The notes under the pieces were generated by a model, which was not told where the DNA came from, searched no databases, and saw only the letters and a program-made list of their open reading frames with translations. The translations under genes were made by a program, and so were the position numbers. 64,000 bases of DNA from Pseudoneurospora amorphoporcata (Eukaryota > Ascomycota > Sordariomycetes > Sordariales > Sordariaceae). Location of the stretch: positions 124,001 through 188,000 of the forward strand of contig MU859091.1 of NCBI GenBank assembly GCA_033297205.1, in the 5' to 3' direction. Shown one piece after another: positions 35,386-45,912 of the stretch; position 1 is the first letter of the stretch, and each line of letters opens with the position of its first letter.

Positions 35386-35417
35386 TCTTCTTCTTCGTCT
35401 TCGTCTTCTTCTTCTTG
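35386..35417. repeat. TTC/GTC trinucleotide pyrimidine tract
   Basis: Imperfect run of TTC with two interspersed GTC units, beyond the 3' end of rom2. Read backwards it creates poly-Glu/Arg frames that are not genes. Confidence 0.85.
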
Positions 35418-35584
35418 GCCGCTTCCTCCATATCCATAATGTTGTTTGTGTCTTGTGTCCCTGTTCCGGGTCCCACCCATTCATGTCCACCGCCGCTTAC
35501 GCGAGATACATATTAAAACTGCCAGTCCACCAACACCTAGATAGTTAACCAGGCATGTTGAAAGTAGAGGAGAAACTACTACAT

Positions 35585-38500
35585 CTACATATCCGCCGAC
35601 TTCTTCTGACTCTTCCAGAAATCGATGGCCTCGATGATATCCTCGCCACGTTCATCTTCATATGCGAACAAGATCTGTTGGCAGTTGTGTTAGCTTTGCG
35701 GTGTCCATCATAGTTGCTGTCTAGATCAAGACTACTCACCTCGTGTGTGCTGCTATGTAGCATCCTGATATTCTTATGCGGCACAATATGTACCGCCAGG
35801 TTATCAATGTTCCTGAGCTCGATAAAGTTGGGCTCAAACGCCAATATCCAAGGATAGCTGAGCGCAAAGGCTTGTGGTGTTCCCTCCCAATCCAGACGCC
35901 ATTCTGGACGAGCCCTCCATCCGTTGCGGTTGACGAAGAACGAGAACTCGCTGTAGTTGAGGAGGAATTCGCCGTTGAGACGCTCGATATGGATGGGTTT
36001 GACGGCTTCCTTCCTCTGGACAAAGTCGAGCGATGTGTCGGCCTGGTCGAGAAGGGACTGCGTCTCGAGGGTCTCGAGACTGACAACCTCGAAGCCACGG
36101 GCACATGCAACGCAAAGCTTGGACTTGAGGAAGTGCACCGAAGACGATTCTGTTGGGATGTAGAACTCCTTGAATGGCCGGAGTTCGTCCTGGCCGGCGT
36201 TGAACATCTTGCTGAGACCTCTTTGCTTCTTGGCGCCCGACATGGCGTCGTTCGGCTCGTACACCTTGATCGTGGTCGACAGTGCTGAGCTCTTGACAGC
36301 GCACACCAGATGGCGGCCGAGACAGATGCCGGTTTTGAAGAAGTTGCAGTGACTCTGGATCTTCTTGCCCCGCTTGGATGAGATCGGTTCGTTGGGGTTG
36401 AGCGCATCCAATTGGTACGAGTACAGCGACTTGTTGGAAAGTACCAACAGCAGCGAGTACTCTTCCAGGACATCGACCTGGGTGACGTTCTGCACATCGA
36501 TAACGCGTTTTGGTGGTATTTCCTTGGTCTTACGATCGGAGACAAAGATACCCTGGTCCGTACCATAGATGATTTTCCTTCCACCGTCTGTATTGTTGTC
36601 AGCACGAGAACTCTGTCACTTGACTTGGCCGTCTCGAAATACTTACCGAACGGCGTGGCGCAGTTGACCTTGTTGGGACCGGCGAAATAACCATACGATA
36701 TTATGGTAGTGTTCAAGAAATCCGCGCGGGCCCTGAGCTGCTGCTGGGCGGCATCGATGTACTCGAGCCACTTCTGCCGTCCTGCCTGATTCGATGCGTA
36801 CACGGTTAGTTCGTAGCCGTTCTTTCCAAGATGTCGGAACGTGATCGGCCACCCATCACCCTTCTTGGCATCGGTGGTAGTGCGCAGAGCAGGCAGCAAG
36901 CTTGACGAAGACCTTTTGACAGCCCCTGAAGGAATGATTTCCTCCATTTCCTTGATAGAGAGTAGCTCCAAGGGTATAGGTCTGCGGTACGCCTTGATTT
37001 CTTCTGTCTTGCCAACCTGTTTGATCTTCACAAGAAGAACTGCGTGATCAAACAGGAAGGCCGTGAGATCAGCATTTTCTGTTGGTGACTTCTTGAATTG
37101 AGCCTTGTATACAAGCTCACGGCCCTCGTCCGTAAGCTTAAGGTCCATCTTGTCGTTGGGGCGGAACTTGAGCTGTTCGTGCAGACGGCGCAGGTTGAAG
37201 CGGTTTTCAGCCTTGCCCGACTCCGCGTTAACCCTACTCAAGAGATCTCTGATCATGACCAGAACCTTGGGAAGATCCTCCTTATCCGAATTACCATCTT
37301 CCGTATACTTGAGAACGTTTTCTAGGAGCAGAGGATATCTTGCCAAACGTGTGGTGGGCTTGGTAAGGTAACCGTTCAACTCCAGCTTTCTCGACTCTCT
37401 GCGGCGTTCGACCTCATCCACAAATCTTGCAAAGTCCTTGTTGATGGACCGTTCGTTCTCGAATTCGAATTTGCCCTCCAACTGCTTCGCACCGTAAAGG
37501 ATGAATGGTTCGAACTGAGGGACAAACTCCATGAAGATGTCTCCAATGTTTTGAACGACTGGAGTCTTCTGTTGCCTTTCAGTAAGACTCTTGGCGAACC
37601 TCGAACTGACGCCGTGAATGCTTGGAGGATCGATAATGTTGGTAAAGATTGTCCGTACAACGCGCTCCCGCCGTTGTAGAGGAATTGGGGAGTGACCGTT
37701 GATCTTGCCCTTGAGAGGGTAAATCCAGAAATCTCGCAAATACTCAAGATCCTTGACGAAGTCCCTTTCTGTGTAGCATATCTCACTGATAACCTCCTGT
37801 CTCTTCTTCTCCTTGTCGCCGATACTGTCGGCAATTTCCTTCGGTACGCTGTTGATCCACAACTTCTGCTCGTCGGTCTGATCGACATCGTCATCGTTAA
37901 CCGCAGCCTTTCCTTCCTGCTTGAGGCCAGCTCCTCCCTTAAGGTTCAACTTGGACATCTGCTCGAGACGGCGAGGGCATGCGATGGAGTAGCAGAGCTG
38001 GTCGGGTGTGCATGTTGGAGAGTAACATTCGGACAGCAGGACGAAAACACCATTGACCGCTGGCTTCTCGTCATCGGTCAGTGTTTCCCTGAATTGGTAC
38101 ATTTCGTAGGTTGAGTCTCTCAACCGGTGTTCGTACGTAACATCGTGGAAAAACTTTTGGGCGTCCAAAGCTCTACCCAGCAAGAGGGCCAAGTTTCGAT
38201 CGGTCGTCCTGATAATGTATGAAAGCACATCGACGGCTTCGGCACCGCTGAAGGCGTTCTTGTAGGTCAGTTCGTTCTTCGTCCTATCTCCTACAACGAT
38301 CTTGCGCCGGAACGTTTCGGCCACGCGAGACAGAAGAGCCGGGTATACCAGAGGCATCCTGATCTTGACGGTAACGGACCGGTCACCCGTCATGGACGAT
38401 GCGCCGCCCGAGTGCCGATGTACCAAGGTCCCATCTTCGTTCCGTTCCGTGGGGGCTATCGAAGGGGCAATGGTAGACGCCATGGACATGGTCCGGCCAT

Positions 38501-39485
38501 TCACGTCGACTGTTGTTGTGGACGTGATGCTGACCGTTCTTCCCGACTGGCTTCCGGAAGCTGCGAAACCAGCTGGGTACCCGCCAGTAAGCGAAGGGGT
38601 AGGACCATGGTCGGGACTGGATCCTGGTGCCCTCCTGTTGGGTATAACTCTTCCACTAGGGGTTTGGTGGGCATCGCGGTCGTATGAGGGGTAGCCGGTC
38701 ATGGACATGGCACGGTCTTCATGCCTCTCGGGCACGATGCGCCCCTGTGCGGTTGTCCGAGCCGAGCTCCCGTTGTATTGAGCCTGGCGGAAAGCGTTGG
38801 CTGGCGACTGTTGCGAAGTCGAGCCCTGGTACATCTGTGGCCGGGGAACGCTCGCGAGCGACTGCGATCGGTAGGGGTCGGAGTTCAAGGCGGGCGCCGG
38901 CCTGCCCCCGGGCTGGTTGTAATAAGCCTGGGCTGGAGATCTCGAGGCATTGTTGTAGAAACCTTGGGGCGCGGGACCCCTGAGGGAATCGGCCCTCACA
39001 GAGTCGCCCCTCGGAGCATGTTGAGGGGGATAGGCGCCAGGAGGGGGCCGTCGCGCTGCTTGTTGCTGTTGTAGGTACTGAGCAGAGGGAACTTGCTGTC
39101 CGGCCGAGACGGAGCGCTGGCTCTGGCTATAACCATTCGTGTCGAGGCGCGCCCGGGGGTCACCGTAGCCTCCTCTTTCCCCTGATCCACTGCCTCCTCC
39201 TCCTCCTCCGGGTCCGCCGGGCGGTGGGGGGCGCTGCGGCGGCGGTCTCTGCATAGAGGCTCCCGACGTGGACGACATGGTATGGGTTCGGCCTTCGTTG
39301 TGGCCCATCATAGGGGGTGGGACGGAGGAAGTCATGGTGTGCGATCGGCCGGGGGGCGGGGCGGCGCCGAAGATGTTGGAGAAAGCGGCATCTCGTTGTC
39401 CGTAGCCGTCACCGTGACTGCTGGTGGGATGGGCGTATTGCGGATGGTTGGATCGGGACCGGGGGTCTTGACGATAATCGGCCAT
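35585..39485 (-). CDS. rom2: Rho1 guanine-nucleotide exchange factor, Rom1/Rom2 type
   Basis: Activates the Rho1 GTPase and so controls glucan synthase, the Pkc1 cell-wall integrity pathway and actin polarity at the hyphal tip. Exons on the minus strand are 39485-36647, 36587-35740 and 35674-35585. Introns are 36646-36588 (GTAAGT/ACAG) and 35739-35675 (GTGAGT/AACAG). The product is 1258 residues. The order is: a Gly/Pro/Gln-rich disordered N-terminus (1 to about 365); a DEP domain at about 370-465 (VTVKIRMPLVYPALLSR; FSGAEAVDVLSYII); a DH domain at about 563-760 (VISEICYTERDFVKDLEYL; LNGYLTKPTTRLARYPLLL); a PH domain (LTAFLFDHAVLLVK; GYELTVYASNQAGRQKW); and a C-terminal CNH domain at about 950-1240 (GTDQGIFVSDR; VTQVDVLEEYSLLLVLSNK). 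The domain order is exactly that of Rom2 and of the Neurospora orthologue. Unspliced reading gives nonsense after about residue 946. Confidence 0.96.
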
Positions 39486-41755
39486 GACGGCGGCGGGCGG
39501 GCGGACAGCCGGCGTTGGAGTCGGGGTCGGGTAATGCTGCTGTGTGGTGCAATGCAGGTCGAGGTTGAGGCGAGATGTTGCGCTTGTTCGTCGGCGGTGC
39601 TGGGGCTACTGTACAGGTAAGGTCGGGTAGTGGTAGGGTCTAGAATAGTGGGCAGGTCGGTTGGCTGTTGACCAAGTTTCGACTGTGCAGGCAATCTGCA
39701 ATCTACTCGTCAAGTGTAGCCGACCACCTGCGCAGCAAGAAAGCACGACCTTGGCGTCAACCTCTCTGTCGTCGATTGGAAGAGTAGGTAGGTAGGTACG
39801 GTCGACGGGGACGGGGAAGGTCGCCAATGTACGGGTACGGGGCTGGAATGTCGAATGGAACTACGGCCAGGGCTGTAGTGGTGTGCGGTGGACGATGGCT
39901 GATGGATGGCTGATGGGACCCGACCGAATGACCGACAGGGCTTCTTGCTGCTGAGGACCCGGAGCCACAGGGGCCCTTTTGCAATCAAAAGTGGAGCATC
40001 AGGAAGAGGAACCGGCATGGGCTTCTTGATCTTGTGGTCCCCTTGGTTGCATCTGGGCCCCAACTTTGAGATTTGAAGATGTATGTATAGAAGCTCTACC
40101 AAGTATGTAGATATGGGAGAACGGGAAAGGGTCTTTTCGGAAACAACAAATGTCACAATACAACAAAGACGAAGATCGAATGCCGAGATGGGCTAGCTTG
40201 TCGTCGTGTCCAGAGAAGGAGGGATGGAAGTAGTGTAGGTAGGTAAGGTATACGGGATACGGCAGACAATGTTCTCGATTGCCTTCCAAAACTTCTGCGT
40301 ACAGGCTGACCTCCCAAGGTAACTCCCCAGGGCTGTCCTATCACATCCCGTTGTTGATAGCTGTCCTGTCCGTGTTGGTTTTGGTGCCGCCAGATGGCCG
40401 GTCAGTCGGGTTGTTTAGAGGGTGCATAAGGTATGCCCGCGTGCGCTCCGAGGTCGTTTTGCTCCACTTCCGGCGGTTGTGATACGGGATGGGGGCTGAT
40501 GTTATTGGGAGAAGCCCGGGCTGTAGATGTGTAGATGTGTGTGTCGAATACCCCCGTCGAAATTCCAACTTCAAGTTGAAGAGACTTTAAGAAGAAGTTC
40601 ACCGAGAAGCGCGAGCCGGGTGACATACAACGTGGCATGAAAAGATCGAACTCGACGAGTCTTTCTAGTCTCCTGATCGTATATAGAAAGTCAACCTGAC
40701 GGTGGTTAGGCGATCCACCTTATAAGCACGTTCTTGTTCCTGAATTGCGGGGAGGCGATTCCCCGTCGACTGGGGGTGTTCAAAAAGGGGTTCAACTTAT
40801 TACAACTCCAAGTCTATCCTTGGCTGTCTTTGAATATGCCACAAAAACATCATCTTTCAGTATAGAGGATGCCCCATTGAGCATTGAATAGAGTTACCAT
40901 TGATATTGGGCAAGGCTGAGCAAGTATGAAGGATTTCCAAAAACATGGTTCCATCCATTGTTGGGTGGAGGCAGCCCTATCTCCGCTTAAGTACATCCCG
41001 CTGTCACTGTGTTCGTCAAGCTGGGATTGTACAACCAGTGGGTAACCTGAAAAGTCAGAACACCACATAATATCTCTATATTGACGGGTTCAAGCAAGGT
41101 TGAGCTCATACAACCAAGTGGAAAGGTGAGGATGTCACCGTCACCATACGAGTAGCATTTTGCGCCTCCGGGGTCTCATTTTTCCGTCTCAACTTGTTGC
41201 GGCACTGCCAACAGATGTCCACGATGCAACTGACAAGCCATATCGATGTGTTGTACCTCAGAGCCTCGGATATACTCGTCAGGTCTCGAATCGACTGTCG
41301 GACCCTCACGAGTAAACCTAGCCTGATGTTCAGCAAATCCATTGGAGGCCGTGGCCAGCACCAATTGCATCAGACCGATGAGTGTTACATTTCCACATCT
41401 ATCGTTGGTGATGCAGTCAAATTGGAAAGTTGAAGTTGACGCAAGTGGGAAGCCAAGTCTGCAATGCACTGACGGTGTTTCTGCACGTGACTGCGAGCGC
41501 AAACGCCCTTCAAGTTGACGCCAAGCCAGTCTGGGGCAGGCGGCAGTGGTCCAAGCTTCCCGTTGCATCGCTGTGAGAGTGCGTCGTTGCGTCGGCTGGC
41601 TCCATTAAACCCAAGCAGCGTCTCGAGTCTCCAACTGACGAACATCCCGCTCGACATCGCAGCGCCTGGCCCCAACTTTCGCCAGTTTTCCTGCGCTTTT
41701 TCAAGCTACTATCGTCGCCAACATATCGAATCAGTATTGTCCATAACTCGTAGCT
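39486..41755. promoter_or_regulatory. Divergent intergenic region (rom2 / vma11), no supported gene
   Basis: About 2.3 kb that should contain both promoters. Near rom2, TACC/GGTA tetranucleotide tracts occur (39784-39798, 40236-40248), a common feature of Sordariaceae leaders. Open frames such as 39710-40156 (minus) and 41515-42024 (plus, which runs across vma11 exon 1 in the wrong frame) show no domains. Confidence 0.5.
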
Positions 41756-42725
41756 ATGGCCGACATCATGGCCGACTCAGAACTTGCCCCCAAGTTCGCG
41801 CCATTCGTTGGCATGGTACGTCAACACCAGTCGCGAAACGACCCATCCCCGGGTGGCCAACAAGGTGTAGCTGGGACGGGGACGGATGGGACACAACCAC
41901 GCAACAACATCACTTGACAACAACATCAAGGTTCACTAACAATGTTCTCTCTTACCAGGCCGGCATCGCAGCCGCCATGATCTTTGGCAGTACGCTTCTC
42001 CCGGTTTCCAGATCGACATCCTGAAAACATCACCAAGGCTAACCATGTCGTTTCCAACTTCACAGGCGCAGGCGCCGCATATGGCACAGCCAAGTCTGGC
42101 ATCGGTATCGCCGGCGTGGGTACCTTCCGGCCGGACCTCATCATGAAGGTTAGTCCTTCCCCAACAATATGTCTACAGTGCTATCTTGCAGAGACTAACA
42201 TGCTTCTTCCATGATGGGTAGTGCCTGATCCCCGTCGTCATGTCCGGTATCATCGCCGTTTACGCCCTCGTCGTAGCTGTCCTGATCGCACAAGACCTTG
42301 GGCCGCCAGGATCCGGCCAGCATTATAGCTTGTTCAAGTACGTTTCAGCATCGACGACGTCTCTGGATTTACAGAAACGGGTTCTGGAGACTAGACATAT
42401 GGGGAAAGGGCACAGCTAACCCTCGTTCTCACCACAGTGGCTTCATGCACCTTGCATGCGGTCTATCAGTCGGCCTCACTGGTCTTGCCGCGGGCTACTG
42501 CATCGGCATCGTAGGCGACAAGGGTGTCCGGTCATTCATGCTACAATCGAGGATCTTCGTTGGCATGGTTCTGATCCTCATTTTCGGCGAAGTCCTTGGC
42601 CTTTATGGGTAAGCTTACCTCCTGCCCATGGCAGGCAGCTCCAGCGACACTGAACATTGTGCTGACCGAGATTCGTAACTAGCCTCATTGTTGCCCTCAT
42701 CCTCAACACCAAGAGCAAGGGCTAA
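41756..42725 (+). CDS. vma11: V-type ATPase proteolipid subunit c' (Vma11 type)
   Basis: One of the membrane-ring proteolipids of the vacuolar H+-ATPase. It carries protons through the V0 sector to acidify the vacuole. Six exons: 41756-41815, 41959-41989, 42066-42148, 42222-42337, 42438-42608 and 42683-42725. Introns are 143, 76, 73, 100 and 74 nt, all GT-AG with agreeing phases. The product is 167 residues with four membrane helices: FAPFVGMAGIAAAMIFG; CLIPVVMSGIIAVYALVVAV; FMHLACGLSVGLTGLAAGY; and MVLILIFGEVLGLYGLIVAL, the last containing the essential proton-carrying Glu of IFGEVLGLYG. The conserved GAAYGTAKSGIGIAGVGTFRP loop is split between exons. The N-terminus MADIMADSELAPKFAPF matches the fungal-specific c' form and not c (Vma3). 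No single exon looks like a gene, so ORF callers will miss it. Confidence 0.95.
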
Positions 42726-42883
42726 TTATCTTCCCTCCAACCAAACATGTCGGGAGTATTGATCCTCGGACAGAAAGGAGGAAAAGAAAAACAGACAGTC
42801 TATAATTGGTGTACCCAAAGTCCGCATGAGGAAGGAGTGGACAGAATATACGCTCCAACAACGAAAGAACGAGCTTTGTTCAA

Positions 42884-42911
42884 GGAAAGGAAAGGAAAGG
42901 GAAGGGAAGGG
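42884..42911. repeat. GGAAA/GGGAA pentanucleotide purine tract
   Basis: About five tandem GGAAA or GGGAA units on the plus strand in the vma11 3' flank, about 160 bp past its stop. Confidence 0.85.
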
Positions 42912-43666
42912 ACGAATGACAGCTGAATGAATGGGTACATGGGGGGCGCAAACCTGAAAGTGTATAGCATTTTGGCCTGGCGTTAAACGGAATTGCTACT
43001 GCTACTGGTTTGTTTGTTTTTGGGTTATAGTCTTACTGGGAGCGTGGTAGACGAATAGAGGCAGACGTCAACATCACGGAGAGAACAGGAGAGTCGGGGT
43101 CAAGACGGACGCAATGTTATGGAGTTTGATGAAGCCGAAACGTAATAAATCCTGGATAATAGAGGCAATTCCACATATCTTACGTATTGACATTTCGGTA
43201 GTCTGATGGCACATGCCAGCCAGCACCTGTCAGATTCCGGGTTCTCATCTGGCCTTGGGTCCTCCATACTCTCTGCCATTGCATATAAGTATCCGTTCTC
43301 TTCCATCTGGTGTACCTTAGGCTAGCTTCCTCCTTCGTCTCTGAAATCTTGATCTCAATCCTTTTGTATGAGTCTTTTTGGCCCGTCAGTCCACAATTCT
43401 ACGTGTTGTGACAGGTGGGTGATGACTCGTAATACCAACACACGTGATCGTCATCAAGTCATCTCTTCCGGCATTAAAAAACGACTCGACAGAATTTTTT
43501 TATTTTTGGAGAACCGATCAACTGACCCTGCCTCGAGACTGCCTCAAGGACCACACGCGAACTAAACTCAATGTGGGGTTTTACATGAAGATCATTGCAT
43601 GATCACAACGTTGAACGACATCGATTTTTTTTTATAAAAAGCTTCACGCCTTGTTTCTTTCCTAAC

Positions 43667-43785
43667 ATCATGCTTATACTGGCTAAATGATAATCTAGCT
43701 AGGACTTATCCATTCTCAATATCATCCTTATACTGGCTAAATGATACCCTAGCTATGACTTATCCATTCTCAATATCATCCTCAT
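43667..43785. repeat. 54-bp direct tandem repeat, two full units plus start of a third
   Basis: Unit 1 is 43667-43720 and unit 2 is 43721-43774, both beginning ATCATSCTTATACTGGCTAA and ending TTATCCATTCTCAAT. They differ at only a few positions (for example AATCTAGCTAGG against CCCTAGCTATG). The first bases of a third copy (ATCATCCTCAT) start at 43775. No coding potential; intergenic. Confidence 0.93.
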
Positions 43786-44136
43786 CTTCGTCCATACTTC
43801 CTCCGGTCCTTCCGAAAAAGAAAACCATCGACATTGCTCATATCAGTCATCAATCTCAAAACACAAATCTTTTCACAACCTTCAAATCATCGGCGAAGAA
43901 AAAGACACAGCAAAACGCCATCATGCAAAAAGTGGGACAACGCCATACAGCAACACAACTCGTGACTGAGCGACCAAGAGGCCAGAAACCGTCCGCATGC
44001 AAGAATGAAAAAGGAAGAAAGGGATGAAAGGAAAGAGAAGGAGAAGAAAAGAAGGCCACCGTGACTGATCCATTACGGCAACCCAAAACTTGTGGGCTCC
44101 CATGCCATCGACATACCATACCCCCTTTTGATTCGA

Positions 44137-44140
<4 letters not shown>

Positions 44141-44173
<33 letters not shown>

Positions 44174-44364
44174 GGGGGGGGGGGGGGGGGGGGCGACGAG
44201 AAAAAAAAACAAAAACCCCACAAAACTATCCTAGAAAAAAGGCACGAATAAGAAGCGAAACCCAAAAAAAAAAAAAANNNNNNNNNNGGGAAGAGAGAAC
44301 CCAATGCAAAACGCCACAGAATGTTGCGTCTCTTCAAGTGAGGAAGACGATAGGAAAGGAAAAG

Positions 44365-44404
<40 letters not shown>
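44141..44404. repeat. Low-complexity cluster: (GA)n, G21, poly(A), N gap, A40
   Basis: (GA)14 at 44141-44168, then 21 consecutive G at 44173-44193, 14 A at 44264-44277, an assembly gap of 10 N at 44278-44287, and 40 A at 44365-44404. Lies about 85 bp beyond the stop of the minus-strand gene, so it may fall in its 3' UTR. The homopolymers probably caused the gap. Confidence 0.92.
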
Positions 44405-44406
<2 letters not shown>

Positions 44407-44488
44407 AGAAGACTCGTCTCATCATCATGGCTCTTCAGCCTTGCTGCTGCCTCTCGCCGCGGCGACAAACCCGACACACAGCCCGACG

Positions 44489-45912
44489 CTATCGCGCCCG
44501 CATGCCGAGCCGGAAAGGCAGCTTGCTGGTGCGCGTCTCCATGTTCTTGCGGAACCGGCGCCAGGCCGGTTGGCGCTCTTCTTGTTCTCTCATGAGGTCT
44601 GTTGTCCCAGTAAAGACTGTCAGCACCAAATCTGCTTTTTCCATCCTAAAAAAAGAAAAGGTTATTGAGAATGAGAAGAAATGATAAACGTACTCAAAAA
44701 CAAATCCCACCGATGATTCTCCTGAACAAGGATATCGCCATTCTCCCTCGCCAATCGTTCCCGCCTGGCTTTGGCCGCCGCCTCCTCGCCTACCAGATAG
44801 GGGTCCTCGAGCGGTCGCGGGCGGGCCGCGTTGTTGGAAGGGTTGTTGTTGTTCCGCTCTTCTTCGATGCGATCGAGAGCGCGCCGGAGGCCGTCTAGGT
44901 TGGTGGTCGAGGCGTTGGCTGCTGCGCGCCTTTGCGCGACGTTTTGGTATTGCCGGAGGTTGGGGTTGGATGACCTGGATGTGAGGGACGGGATACGGAA
45001 GTCGCCGAGAACTGGTAAATCGGTTCGCGGCGCCGGGCCAGAGGGGACCGGGGGAAGTCCGACGCGGGGAGGAGGGGAGGGGGAGTTGGTGGATCGGGAG
45101 GGAGTGGTCTCCGTGCTGGTGTGGGCCCGGGTCAGGGCGCCGGTGACGGGACGGGGACCGGCGTTGGCGGTGGCGGGCAGGGAGGTGGAGCTGGCGGCCG
45201 CGCTAGTCCTCGAGCTCAGGTTGGTGCTCCGGGTGTTGCTGTGGTTTCCGAGCCTGGCGATGGTGCTGGAGCTGTCATTGGCGGCGGCATTAGTGCCGAG
45301 ACGGCTCCGGTTTGGTGTGCTGGTGTTGCTGTGGTTTCCGAGCCTGGCGATGGTGCTGGAGCTGTCATTGGCGGCCGAGTTACTACCGAGGCGGTTTCGG
45401 TTTCGTGTGGTGGTGGTGTCGGAAGTAGTTCTGCCGGCGGTTCTCGAGCTACCCCTGGAAGTACTTCCAGTAGAAGTTTCGATGGCAGCCGCGGCACGGA
45501 GACGGGGGCGGTTGCGTTCACGGCGGGGCTCTTCCGGCGGATCGGGAAGGGTTGCGGGAACTAAAGAGGAGGGGACACCGAGCCGGCCGGCGATGTCCCA
45601 TCCTGCAGCTGGCGGTGAATAAGGCGGTGCAGGCTCCTCCGGTAGGTTGTATGGATCGGCATATGAATAACGATCCGAATGGTAGGACGGCACCTCAGAG
45701 ACTAAATTATTATATTCGACTATCAGTGCACGTGTCTATATGAATACTGAAACTGTTCTGGTAGACTTACTGTAAGAGGGTGCGACGGAGCGGATCGAGG
45801 CGGTCTCGGCCATGTCGATCATAGAAGGGAAACGACGAGGAGGTGCTTGAGAGGCCAACTCGATCATAGATGGGAAGCGGCGAGACGGCGGCTGAGTAGT
45901 AGTGGTAACCAT
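44489..45912 (-). CDS. Low-complexity fungal protein with conserved C-terminal WDLFL/EERQPAWRRFR segment
   Basis: Function unknown. Exons on the minus strand are 45912-45771, 45701-44694 and 44598-44489. Introns are 45770-45702 (GTAAGT/TTTAG) and 44693-44599 (GTACGT/AACAG). The product is 419 residues. Exon 1 holds two copies of RRFPSMI followed by E/D. The middle is Ser/Thr/Arg/Asn-rich and disordered, with two copies of ANDSSSTIARLGNHSNT produced by a 90-bp-spaced DNA duplication. The C-terminus is the ordered part: LDGLRRALDRIEEERN, then LVGEEAAAKARRERLARENG, NHRWDLFL and, across the last intron, LMREQEERQPAWRRFRKNME. That looks like the conserved coiled-coil-like block found near the ends of several ascomycete hypothetical proteins (from memory, not checked). 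Reading through the introns loses the basic LPFRLGMRAR end. Confidence 0.8.
45232..45375. repeat. Intragenic 54-bp direct repeat spaced 90 bp
   Basis: The segments 45232-45285 and 45322-45375 are essentially identical (GGTGTTGCTGTGGTTTCCGA start, GCTGTCATTGGCGGC end). They sit in phase inside exon 2 of the minus-strand gene at 44489-45912, so the 90-bp unit inserts 30 residues without breaking the frame. Confidence 0.92.

Larger units (their letters stand above)
33717..35584. other. 1.9 kb intergenic region, convergent 3' ends (wbp1 / rom2)
   Basis: No supported gene. It includes an 11-bp-phased purine-rich repeat (34347-34423), scattered TAGC and TACC tetranucleotides (34887-34992) and a TTC/GTC pyrimidine stretch (35386-35417). 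Frames at 34993-35490 (minus) encode poly-Arg/Glu from that stretch and are not believed. A GGTTCGAGGCCC box near 34120 (minus) lacks an A box and is not a tRNA. Confidence 0.55.
42726..44488. other. Convergent 3' intergenic region with repeats and assembly gap
   Basis: About 1.8 kb between convergent vma11 and the low-complexity gene. No supported gene. It contains a GGAAA-type purine tract (42884-42911), a 54-bp tandem duplication (43667-43785), a (GA)14 run, a 21-G run, two poly(A) runs and 10 Ns. ORFs here are composition artefacts. Confidence 0.6.

Noticed and set aside
34993..35490. Arg/Glu-rich minus-strand frames past the 3' end of rom2
   Set aside because: Produced by the TTC/GTC trinucleotide tract.
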